Assembly (NCBI RefSeq): GCF_014694405.1
Contig: NZ_JAAUWV010000044.1
Span: forward strand, 1-42,617
Direction of reading: 5' to 3'
DNA: 42,617 nt
Source: Pseudoalteromonas sp. S16_S37
Lineage (GTDB): Bacteria > Pseudomonadota > Gammaproteobacteria > Enterobacterales > Alteromonadaceae
Within the stretch, counting starts at the first letter, position 1; each line of letters opens with the position of its first letter. A model generated the notes under the pieces. That model had not been told where the DNA came from and did not search any database. It saw nothing but the letters and a program-made list of their open reading frames with translations. A program made the translations under genes and the position numbers. Shown piece by piece: positions 16,598-23,128 of this stretch.

Positions 16598-16804
16598 GTG
16601 GAAATTATATTAGAGTCTGAACTCACCTGCCCAGAGTGCGGTTTTAAGATTAAAGAGACAATGCCAACAGATTCATGTCTGTATTTTTATCAATGCAGCA
16701 ATTGCAATTTGTTATTAAAACCCCTCAAAGGTGACTGCTGTGTATTTTGCTCATATGGCAGTGTGCCCTGCCCACCTATTCAAAAGCAGGGAAAGTGTTG
16801 TTAG
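16598..16804 (+). CDS. Small Cys-rich GDCCVxC-motif protein
   Basis: This encodes 68 residues with ten cysteines. CPECG and CSNC form a likely zinc-ribbon-type pair, and the C-terminal signature GDCCVFCSYGSVPCPPIQ identifies the GDCCVxC family, whose members include selenocysteine forms (from memory). The function is not established; metal or redox handling is a guess. I start at a GTG (16598-16600) with GAGGA 9 nt upstream. The longest frame starts 12 codons earlier at another GTG without a ribosome-binding site. It converges on and overlaps the DUF2798 gene by 4 bp. Confidence 0.75.
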   Translation: MEIILESELTCPECGFKIKETMPTDSCLYFYQCSNCNLLLKPLKGDCCVFCSYGSVPCPPIQKQGKCC

Positions 16805-17244
16805 CTGGCCATAAAACGCTCAAGGCGCGGCTTTACCGTCAAGGTCATAAAAACCGAAATTAACAAGCCCACAGGCAAGGCTAAGATAAACGCCTGCCAC
16901 CAATAAACGACAAATGTTGCCATTGATTTGTAAGGGACATTATTAATGGTCGTAACCGCAGCCATAAATCCTTCCATAATAACTGCCATGGAAATGCCAA
17001 TTACCGTGTTTTTTATGGCGTCTCTGGCTTTTGGTTGCAACACTGCAACCACTTTGGAAATGAGCGCGGCCATTACAAATCCAATAGGCGCCATGGTTGT
17101 TGCTGCCCATAAAGTAGAGGTGAGCCACTGCGCTACAAATCCGTCCGATAATCCGATGTTTTTATAGGTCATCACAAAAGTGAGGATACCGACCAATGTA
17201 AACACCACGGGTACCATAACAAGTATCTTTTTAAGTAATTTCAT
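16801..17244 (-). CDS. DUF2798 membrane protein (tandem repeat)
   Basis: This encodes 147 residues with four transmembrane segments. It appears to be two DUF2798-like halves: residues 8-70 with WLTSTLWAATTMAPIGFVMA, and residues 80-142 with VVYWWQAFILALPVGLLISV. GFMAAVTTINN at the start of the second half is typical. The role of the family is unknown. It is divergent from a MarR-type regulator, with paired operators between them, so it is probably the regulator's target. AGAGG lies 5 nt upstream of the ATG. Confidence 0.78.
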   Translation of the reverse strand: MKLLKKILVMVPVVFTLVGILTFVMTYKNIGLSDGFVAQWLTSTLWAATTMAPIGFVMAALISKVVAVLQPKARDAIKNTVIGISMAVIMEGFMAAVTTINNVPYKSMATFVVYWWQAFILALPVGLLISVFMTLTVKPRLERFMAS

Positions 17245-17259
17245 AACGGCCTCTTTATT

Positions 17260-17280
17260 ATGGTTGATATTGTCAACTAT
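17260..17280. promoter_or_regulatory. MarR operator copy 1
   Basis: GTTGATATTGTCAAC (17263-17277) has 6-bp perfect arms GTTGAC-like around a short core and lies within ATGG...CTAT flanks. The same 21-bp unit recurs 44 bp downstream with one base changed. It sits just upstream of the DUF2798 start. Confidence 0.75.
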
Positions 17281-17303
17281 TGATGTGGGTAAGGTTAAGT
17301 GTT

Positions 17304-17324
17304 ATGGTTGATAATGTCAACTAT
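17304..17324. promoter_or_regulatory. MarR operator copy 2
   Basis: GTTGATAATGTCAAC (17307-17321) is the second copy of the 21-bp dyad, identical to copy 1 except at the central base. It lies about 15 bp before the MarR gene start, so binding would repress the regulator itself. Confidence 0.75.
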
Positions 17325-17337
17325 ATAGGAGTGAACT

Positions 17338-17769
17338 TTGAATACCGATTTGCCCGATAGCTTTTTAGCACTTACCTTCAGATTTAAATCTTTGGTACTC
17401 AAAGCAATTAGAGAACAAGGGATTGAGGTTGTGCCGATGGAAATACAATCGCTTCATCTCATAAATAGAACAGAGCATTGCACTGCGGCTGTGATGTCAG
17501 AACAAATGGACCGAGACAAAGGGCAATTGGCCAGACTGATTAAAGAAATGATTAGTAAGGGGTTAATCGAAAAAACCAAAAACCCTAACGATACTCGAAG
17601 CCATTTACTTAGCTTAACCAATAACGGTAAAGCCGTATTGGAACGGGTGCTTGCGATTGAAGCTAAAATTATACAAAAAATGCGCCTTGGTCTTACGCCA
17701 GAACAGATTAAAGCTTTTAATAAAGTAGCAGCTATCATGAGCGCCAATTTAAGTGCCAGTCATAGCTGA
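17338..17769 (+). CDS. MarR family transcriptional regulator
   Basis: This is a 143-residue winged-helix regulator. HCTAAVMSEQMDRDKGQLARLIKEMISKGLIEK is the helix-turn-helix region, and NPNDTRSHLLSLTNNGKAVLE is the wing with the conserved Asp-x-Arg. Helical N- and C-termini form the dimer. It starts with TTG (17338-17340), with AGGAG 6 nt upstream. It is divergent from the DUF2798 gene. Two near-identical palindromes occupy the 93-bp gap, so autorepression together with repression of DUF2798 is the natural reading. The ligand is unknown. Confidence 0.88.
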   Translation: MNTDLPDSFLALTFRFKSLVLKAIREQGIEVVPMEIQSLHLINRTEHCTAAVMSEQMDRDKGQLARLIKEMISKGLIEKTKNPNDTRSHLLSLTNNGKAVLERVLAIEAKIIQKMRLGLTPEQIKAFNKVAAIMSANLSASHS

Positions 17770-17843
17770 GCAATTACAGTTTAGGCGTTACGGCTTAGTT
17801 GTGCTTTTGAGTGTTACTTTTGCATTGAGCTTTATAAATCAGC

Positions 17844-17863
17844 AGGCGTCGTGTAAGACGCCT
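17844..17863. terminator. Hairpin between convergent marR and VOC genes
   Basis: The arms AGGCGTC (17844-17850) and GACGCCT (17857-17863) enclose 6 nt. It lies between two convergent stops and could serve both strands, but T-runs are short, so this is a tentative terminator. Confidence 0.5.
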
Positions 17864-17878
17864 TGCAGGCTTTGCGTA

Positions 17879-18298
17879 TTATTTAGTATTTACTCGCTCA
17901 ACCAAACTAAACCAATTTCCAGAGTTGTCTAAGGCCATGGCTTCGATACCATAAAGCTGCTCAGTGGGTGGCTGGATAAATTCTACACCTTTGGCTTCTA
18001 GCTCTTGATACGTTTTTTGGCAATCGTCAGTTTCAAAAACACCTGCGCCGAACGCACCTTCTTCGATTAAACTTCGTATTTTTTCAGCAGACTCTTTGCT
18101 GAACATTGGCCCCTCTTTTGGCTCTGCCAATACCAGCTGAAGCTGCGGATTAGATTTTGGATGTACCGTTAGCCACCTAAAATCGCCCTCCACTTTCATA
18201 TCGTCGCCTACCTCAAAACCGAGCTTGTTTTTGTAAAAATCAAGCGCGTCGTCCTGATTAAGTACATATATGGTTGTATGCGCAATGGATGTGATCAT
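17879..18298 (-). CDS. VOC family (glyoxalase/dioxygenase-fold) protein
   Basis: This encodes 139 residues forming one vicinal-oxygen-chelate unit. ITSIAHTTIYVLNQDDALDFYKNKLGFEVG is the first beta-alpha-beta-beta-beta module with a possible metal His. FGAGVFETDDCQKTYQELEAKGVEFIQPP and the closing ALDNSGNWFSLVER form the second. Such proteins include glyoxalase-like lyases, dioxygenases and antibiotic-binding proteins, and I cannot assign the substrate. AAGGA is 7 nt upstream of the ATG. It follows the AraC-type regulator gene by 70 bp on the same strand, a pairing that suggests a small inducible detoxification unit. Confidence 0.85.
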   Translation of the reverse strand: MITSIAHTTIYVLNQDDALDFYKNKLGFEVGDDMKVEGDFRWLTVHPKSNPQLQLVLAEPKEGPMFSKESAEKIRSLIEEGAFGAGVFETDDCQKTYQELEAKGVEFIQPPTEQLYGIEAMALDNSGNWFSLVERVNTK

Positions 18299-18368
18299 TT
18301 TAAAGTCCTTGTTGTTAATTCATCTTTATTTTATAGATTTAAGCAAAATGATATTTCTCCAATATTGC

Positions 18369-18788
18369 TCACTTAGTCAATTTACGTAAAAAATGATAGG
18401 CATAACATGCTGGTATTGCCTGCGCCGGGAAACGGAATGCCTCACTAGACAGAGCCCAAAGTTTGCGGCGATATAAAGTAGGTGCCATACCAACTTGCCT
18501 TAAAAACAACGACGAAAAGCTACCCAAACTCGTATAACCCACTTTTTCGCAAACTTCTGAGACAGTAAAGTTCTCAGTGATCAGCATATTTTTGGCCTGC
18601 TCGACTCTAAGGCGGATTAAAAACTCGTTGGGCGTTTCTCCATAGGTATCTTTGAAAACGCGTAAAAAATGATAGTTAGACATGTATGAGCGCTTTGCGA
18701 TATCGGATAAGCTCAGCGGAGCGTGATAATTATCTGCGATAAAATCTCTGCTGGCATTCAACCTTTTAAATTTATGGTTCGTAGCCAT
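18369..18788 (-). CDS. AraC family regulator, HTH-only
   Basis: This 139-residue protein is essentially the DNA-binding part of AraC/XylS regulators. The first HTH has LSLSDIAKRSYMSNYHFLRVFK and the second VSEVCEKVGYTSLGSFSSLF with the conserved F-x-R-x-x-G (FLRQVGMAPTLYRR). There is no N-terminal ligand domain, only about 15 residues before the first HTH. A 35-residue C-terminal tail follows. AAGGA is 7 nt upstream of the start. It most likely controls the downstream VOC gene and may itself respond through the tail or act without a ligand, as MarA and SoxS do. Confidence 0.87.
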   Translation of the reverse strand: MATNHKFKRLNASRDFIADNYHAPLSLSDIAKRSYMSNYHFLRVFKDTYGETPNEFLIRLRVEQAKNMLITENFTVSEVCEKVGYTSLGSFSSLFLRQVGMAPTLYRRKLWALSSEAFRFPAQAIPACYAYHFLRKLTK

Positions 18789-18850
18789 AAAATATCCTTT
18801 TTTATCTGCGTTAAATATAGCGCCATTACCCGTGCTGCTTTAAATGGGTG

Positions 18851-19204
18851 TTAAGGTTTATGATTTCGAAGAGCTGAATACCACTTTCCAGTGATCACGA
18901 ATTTTGGAAACGTGTATAATTGCTCCAAAAATACACGTATAAAAGCATTTTTGGCACTTGAAAATGGTTCAGGTGGTAGCGCTTCTTTACTGTGACCAAA
19001 ACCTTGCACCGCAATTGAAATAGCCATTAACAGCATAGAATAAATTAGCGACAAAATATTCAAGCTAATAACTGAACTGATAAGAGACACTGTACCAAAA
19101 ATAAATGCTGGCACTGCAAAAATATGGATCCACAAATTGATACGAGACTTGTGAAATTTGCTATACCCATCCCACTGTCACTGTAAAATATCCCTCATGT
19201 TCAT
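18851..19204 (-). pseudogene. Small membrane protein gene interrupted by an in-frame TGA
   Basis: From the ATG at 19202-19204, preceded by GGAGG 4 nt upstream, the frame reads MNMRDILQ, then TGA at 19178-19180, then QWDGYSKFHKSRINLWIHIFAVP. It runs through two hydrophobic segments to VQGFGHSKEALPPEPFSSA, VFLEQLYTFPKFVITGKW and a stop at 18851. The part before the ORF's TTG (19133-19135) looks like protein and reads naturally into it, while the good ribosome-binding site lies upstream of the TGA. I therefore read this as one small membrane protein broken by a single nonsense change. An internal TTG start giving 94 residues is possible but has no clear ribosome-binding site. The family is unnamed to me; the GFGH and FPKFV motifs look conserved. 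Confidence 0.6.
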
Positions 19205-19737
19205 TGTTCCTCCAAAAGCGCTAATAGAGCTATGAGCAATCCCTTGCGGTTACCTTCCATGATAGGCAGGAAGTTAAGCAAATAAGGTGTCACTTATAAA
19301 AGCAAAACCATACTAATTCAAATGATAAGATAAATAAAATGGTCATTTGCTAGCGCCTGCTTTTGTTCTAAGCGCACTAACAGCGTGGCTGGATAGGCTG
19401 TTAACAACAGCTATTGCAAAAAGCAGGCGTACAAACGCTATTTGGTGGGCGAATCAATAAAGTCTAAAGTAAGATTGCTTAAATTTTTTACTCAATACCG
19501 TTAAATTGGGTCACTAAACCAATTGTCGTTGTTGTAGTGTTAAAATTGCGTGATGTGGATGTAACTAAGTTTTTGCATATAAATGAGATAATACTATCTA
19601 ATGTATAAAAAATGGCCTATCTTTATAGTTCCCGACTCACTCCCAACTTGCTTAGTGGGACTACTTGTACCTCTCCCGATTTAAAATCTCGGTATGCACA
19701 AATCGACCTCTAGGTTCTATAAATACTGAGGCTAATA
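19205..19737. promoter_or_regulatory. Long structured intergenic region before the DUF1611 operon
   Basis: These 530 bp hold no supported ORF. They contain a nested inverted repeat (19351-19440, listed separately). A small dyad, AGATA-ATAC-TATCT, lies around 19586-19600. A possible promoter is TTTGCA with TATCTA about 17 nt on. A leader of about 130 nt follows, in which TCCCA and TGGGA (near 19641-19660) can pair and CCGA/TCGG can pair again (19675-19692). GAGG 6 nt before the DUF1611 ATG is the ribosome-binding site. I do not recognise a known riboswitch class. Confidence 0.45.
19351..19440. repeat. Nested inverted-repeat element
   Basis: The outer arms are TAGCG (19351-19355) with CGCTA (19436-19440), and CGCCTGCTTTTG (19354-19365) with CAAAAAGCAGGCG (19417-19429, one extra A). 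The inner arms are TAACAGC (19378-19384) and GCTGTTA (19397-19403). The whole 90-bp unit can fold into one long two-tier stem. It may be a repetitive extragenic element, an RNA structure, or a relic of a small mobile element. No second copy was seen in this window. Confidence 0.55.
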
Positions 19738-20928
19738 ATGTCTTCTCCAAATATAGTCAACCTTTTTTCAATTGTTTCTAAAAAGGTTGCACAATCTAAA
19801 GCGCAAAATGATTCTTTTAGGTCAAATCACGGTCATAACACCGGCGCTACGCTTAGTGCAGTTATTTTTTGTGAGGGAAACTTCACTAAAACAGATGGTA
19901 AAACAGCCAATGGGCTGATCCGCTATTCTCCCAAATTTCGCATATTATCTGTCATTGATAGCGAAAAAGCGGGGTTAGATTCAGGATATGCACTGGATCG
20001 CAAAAATAATGGTATTCCAATCTATGCAAGCTTACAGGAAGCTGTTCACAAGGCCAGTGAGAGGCCTGAATATTTTATATTTGGCATTGCGCCTTCGAGT
20101 GGTGTGTTATCGACTTCACAACGGCTTGTTATTATTGAAGCAATGAAGCTTGGAATGAATATTATCAATGGCTTACATGAATATTTAAATGATGACCCAG
20201 AGTTTCTCGGCATTAGCCGAGAAAATAGAGTGGCGATTTTTGACATACGTAAACCTAGAGAGCAGCGCAACTTACAAATTTTTAGCGGTCTTATCAATAA
20301 CGTGGATTGCCCAAGAATCGTGGTAATGGGCACTGATTGTGCGGTTGGCAAACGCACAACAGCAACGATACTTGCTGACGCTTTGAAGCAAAGTGGCCTT
20401 AATGTTGTTTTAGTCGCTACTGGGCAAACGGGCGTAATGCAAGGCTCTAAATATAGTTTAGTGATGGACTCTATACCGGCTCAGTTTTGCCCGGGAGAGC
20501 TCGAAGCGATAATTTGCCGAGCTTATGAAACTGAGAAACCAGATGTCATTATCATCGAAGGACAAGGCGCGCTTAGCCACCCAGCATTTTGCACAAGTGC
20601 GATGATAATTCGAGGCTCTGCACCTAATGCAGTGATTGTGCAACATGCCCCACACCGTAAATTTAGAGTTGATTTTGCACAAATGCGCATGCCATCACTC
20701 GCAAGTGAAATAGAGCTAATAGAAAACTTCACACATACAAAGGTGATTGGTATTAGCATAAATCATGAAGATATGAGCAACCACGAAGTTGACGAGTGTA
20801 TATATCACTACTCAAAAGAATTTGGCATACCCGTTACCGACGCACTAAAGCGTTCAAGTGAATTTTTACTGCATATGGTTTTTAAAGCTTTTCCACTGCT
20901 TGAAAGAAAAATACCAACGCCGTTATGA
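19738..20928 (+). CDS. DUF1611 family protein (DgcN-like)
   Basis: This is a 396-residue cytoplasmic DUF1611/COG3367 protein. A Rossmann-like N-terminal domain (about 38-190) precedes a P-loop domain with GTDCAVGKRTT (residues 198-208), EGQGALSHP (274-282) and HAPHRK (303-308), all hallmark DUF1611 blocks. From memory, one DUF1611 member (DgcN, from a marine Pseudoalteromonas) is a D-glutamate N-acetyltransferase in a D-amino-acid pathway. Whether this paralogue shares that reaction is not shown. Its stop overlaps the start of the racemase-like gene by 4 bp (ATGA), so the two proteins probably act in sequence. GAGG lies 6 nt before the ATG, and a long structured leader precedes it. Confidence 0.85.
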   Translation: MSSPNIVNLFSIVSKKVAQSKAQNDSFRSNHGHNTGATLSAVIFCEGNFTKTDGKTANGLIRYSPKFRILSVIDSEKAGLDSGYALDRKNNGIPIYASLQEAVHKASERPEYFIFGIAPSSGVLSTSQRLVIIEAMKLGMNIINGLHEYLNDDPEFLGISRENRVAIFDIRKPREQRNLQIFSGLINNVDCPRIVVMGTDCAVGKRTTATILADALKQSGLNVVLVATGQTGVMQGSKYSLVMDSIPAQFCPGELEAIICRAYETEKPDVIIIEGQGALSHPAFCTSAMIIRGSAPNAVIVQHAPHRKFRVDFAQMRMPSLASEIELIENFTHTKVIGISINHEDMSNHEVDECIYHYSKEFGIPVTDALKRSSEFLLHMVFKAFPLLERKIPTPL

Positions 20929-21992
20929 ACACGCCAAGGTTAGAAATCGACTGTGCCAAAATTGTTGCTAATGCAAAACAACTTATCAGCATACTAAAAC
21001 CTCATGGCATCAGTATAGTACCCGTTACCAAAGTATTTATGGGCCATCCTGCAGTTGCAGCTTCGCTTATCTTATCTGGCGTTAAAATGCTCGCCGACTC
21101 ACGTATAGAAAATATAGAAAGGATGAGACACGCCGGCATTACCATACCAATGATGTTGATACGAACGCCAATGCTGAGTCAGGTCGAGCGCGTGGTATTA
21201 AACTGTGAAATAAGCCTTAATACCGAGCTTATCGTAATAAGAGCATTGTCTAAAGCGGCAAAGAGTGCGGGATTCCTTCATGGAGTTATAGTAATGGTTG
21301 AGTTAGGCGACCTTAGGGAAGGCATTATGCCAGATAAGCTTTTTGACATTATCAGGCAAACACTAAGACTTTCAAATATTACCTTAAAAGGAATTGGCGC
21401 CAATTTAACGTGCCGTTATGGCGTTGCGCCACAGCAAGATAATATGGATTTTTTAGCCAAATTAGCAAAAGAAGCTGAAACGCTATTTGGCATTCGTTTT
21501 GAAATCATCTCTGGAGGTAACTCAGCAAACCTACTTTGGGCACTGGACTTAGACCCACATGTACATAATGGCGTTAATCAATTACGGCTGGGTGAAGCGA
21601 TTTACTTTGGCGTTGAAGCGCTCTACAAACACCCCATAGCTGGCGCACATACCGATATCGTCACTTTGGTAGCAGAAGTTATTGAATCCAACATTAAACC
21701 ATCAATACCGAAGGGACGACGATCCATAAATGCCTTTGGTGAAATGCCACAAGTTATTGATAGAGGACAAGTTAAACAAGGGCTACTTGCGCTTGGTCGT
21801 CAAGATGTTAATCCATTAGGAATAATACCACCGCGAGGAATAACGATTGTAGCCAGTTGCAGTGACCACTTGGTGGTTGAAAGTGCAGGAGTAGCTTTGC
21901 AGGTTGGTCAAGAAATTAGATTTAAGCTGGACTACAGTGGTTTGCTCTCAGCAATGACCTCCCCATATGTTAGTAAGTACTTTTATCACTAA
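20925..21992 (+). CDS. PLP-dependent amino acid racemase, ornithine/alanine racemase-like
   Basis: This 355-residue fold-type III PLP enzyme resembles the COG3457/ornithine-racemase (Orr) group more than Alr or DadX. PVTKVFMGHP carries the probable PLP Lys at residue 36. MLADSRIENIERMRHAG, VMVELGDLREGIMP, GIGANLTCRYGVAP and EIISGGNSANL are barrel blocks of that group, followed by LRLGEAIYFG and a C-terminal beta domain (QVIDRGQVKQGLLALGRQDV, ASCSDHLVV). It presumably interconverts L and D forms of a free amino acid. The substrate cannot be read from sequence. It is translationally coupled to the upstream DUF1611 gene. Confidence 0.85.
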   Translation: MNTPRLEIDCAKIVANAKQLISILKPHGISIVPVTKVFMGHPAVAASLILSGVKMLADSRIENIERMRHAGITIPMMLIRTPMLSQVERVVLNCEISLNTELIVIRALSKAAKSAGFLHGVIVMVELGDLREGIMPDKLFDIIRQTLRLSNITLKGIGANLTCRYGVAPQQDNMDFLAKLAKEAETLFGIRFEIISGGNSANLLWALDLDPHVHNGVNQLRLGEAIYFGVEALYKHPIAGAHTDIVTLVAEVIESNIKPSIPKGRRSINAFGEMPQVIDRGQVKQGLLALGRQDVNPLGIIPPRGITIVASCSDHLVVESAGVALQVGQEIRFKLDYSGLLSAMTSPYVSKYFYH

Positions 21993-22075
21993 AACGGAAC
22001 GCCTAAGCGCGTAATTCTAAAAACCTACGTTTAGTTCATGTAAGCGATTAACAACCTAAAAGAGAGGAACTTAAA

Positions 22076-23128
22076 ATGAGTGACAACAATAACACTGACA
22101 GCCCTTGGGGAGGGGGTAATAAATCACCACCAGATTTAAATGAAATTTTAAAAAAGTTATTTTATGTGCCAACTATATTACCCGGCGGTCGCCATCCAAG
22201 TTTTCCATTCGTTTTTGCCTTTATCTGCGTATTACTCACAATATGGAATTCAGCCTATACAGTCCCTAGTGATTCAGTGGCGGTTATACAGCGCTTTGGT
22301 AAATTTTTATCCCTTGAGCAGCCAGGCCTGCATTTCAAATTACCATTTGGTATAGATCATGCCAGTACAGTGCCTGTAAAACGGCAACTTAAACAAGAGT
22401 TTGGCTTCTCTACAGTGGGGGCCAATGACCCCTATCAAAGCCCCCGCCGCAATGAAGGGTTACGAGAAACGCAAATGGTTACTGGAGACTTAAATGCCGC
22501 TCTTGTTGAATGGGTAGTGCAATATCGTATTTCTGATCCGGTTAAATTTTTATTTGAAGTTAGAGAGCCCAGTGAAACCTTACGCTATGTATCTGAATCT
22601 GTAATGCGTGAGGTGGTAGGCGACCGTACGGTTGATGAAGTGATTACCATTGGGCGACAGGAAATAGAGTCTCAAGCACTTATAAAAATGCAAGCATTAT
22701 CAACCAAGTATGCAATGGGGTTAAGTATCGATCAGGTGCAACTTAAAAATATTAACCCGCCAATGCCCGTACAAGAGTCATTTAATGAAGTAAACCAAGC
22801 ACAGCAGCAAAAAGAAAAGCTCATCAACGAAGCGCGCCGAGATTACAACAAAGTGATTCCACTGGCTTTAGGTGAAAAAGATCAACGGATCAGAGAAGCC
22901 GATGGTTATCGCTTAAAACGAGTAAATGAAGCCCAGGGTGATGTTGCCCGATTCAATGCGCTCTATGCACAATATCTTAAAGCCCCAGAAGTAACTAAGC
23001 GACGCATATATGTCGAAACTTTGCAGTCTGTGTTACCTAGCATTCGTTCAAAAGTGATCATAGATGACAAAGCGCAGCATGTTTTACCTTTTCTTAATCT
23101 AAATAAAATGTCGGGAGAAAAACCATGA
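22076..23128 (+). CDS. hflK: HflK-type SPFH/band 7 membrane protein
   Basis: This 350-residue protein has a short Gly/Pro/Asn N-terminus (SPWGGGNKSPPDLNEILKKL) like HflK, one transmembrane segment at about 43-63, and an SPFH domain (VIQRFGKFLSLEQPGLHFKLPF). A coiled-coil region rich in Ala, Glu and Gln follows (FNEVNQAQQQKEKLINEARRD). HflK with HflC forms an inner-membrane cage around the FtsH protease. It is shorter than E. coli HflK (about 419) and is not next to hfq-hflX, so it is probably a paralogue of the housekeeping copy. GAGAGG lies shortly upstream of the ATG. The stop overlaps hflC by 4 bp. Confidence 0.85.
   Translation: MSDNNNTDSPWGGGNKSPPDLNEILKKLFYVPTILPGGRHPSFPFVFAFICVLLTIWNSAYTVPSDSVAVIQRFGKFLSLEQPGLHFKLPFGIDHASTVPVKRQLKQEFGFSTVGANDPYQSPRRNEGLRETQMVTGDLNAALVEWVVQYRISDPVKFLFEVREPSETLRYVSESVMREVVGDRTVDEVITIGRQEIESQALIKMQALSTKYAMGLSIDQVQLKNINPPMPVQESFNEVNQAQQQKEKLINEARRDYNKVIPLALGEKDQRIREADGYRLKRVNEAQGDVARFNALYAQYLKAPEVTKRRIYVETLQSVLPSIRSKVIIDDKAQHVLPFLNLNKMSGEKP

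Noticed and set aside
19178..19180. Selenocysteine codon in the small membrane gene
   Set aside because: The TGA lies at codon 9 of a membrane protein with no redox motif, and no SECIS-like hairpin was evident just after it. A nonsense mutation is simpler.
19351..19440. Integron attC site
   Set aside because: The nested dyad suggested it, but the GTTRRRY and RYYYAAC core sites are not at the ends, and there is no integrase or cassette array.
19605..19737. Known riboswitch in the DUF1611 leader
   Set aside because: No conserved core of a riboswitch class I know could be matched, so it is listed only as an unexplained structured leader.
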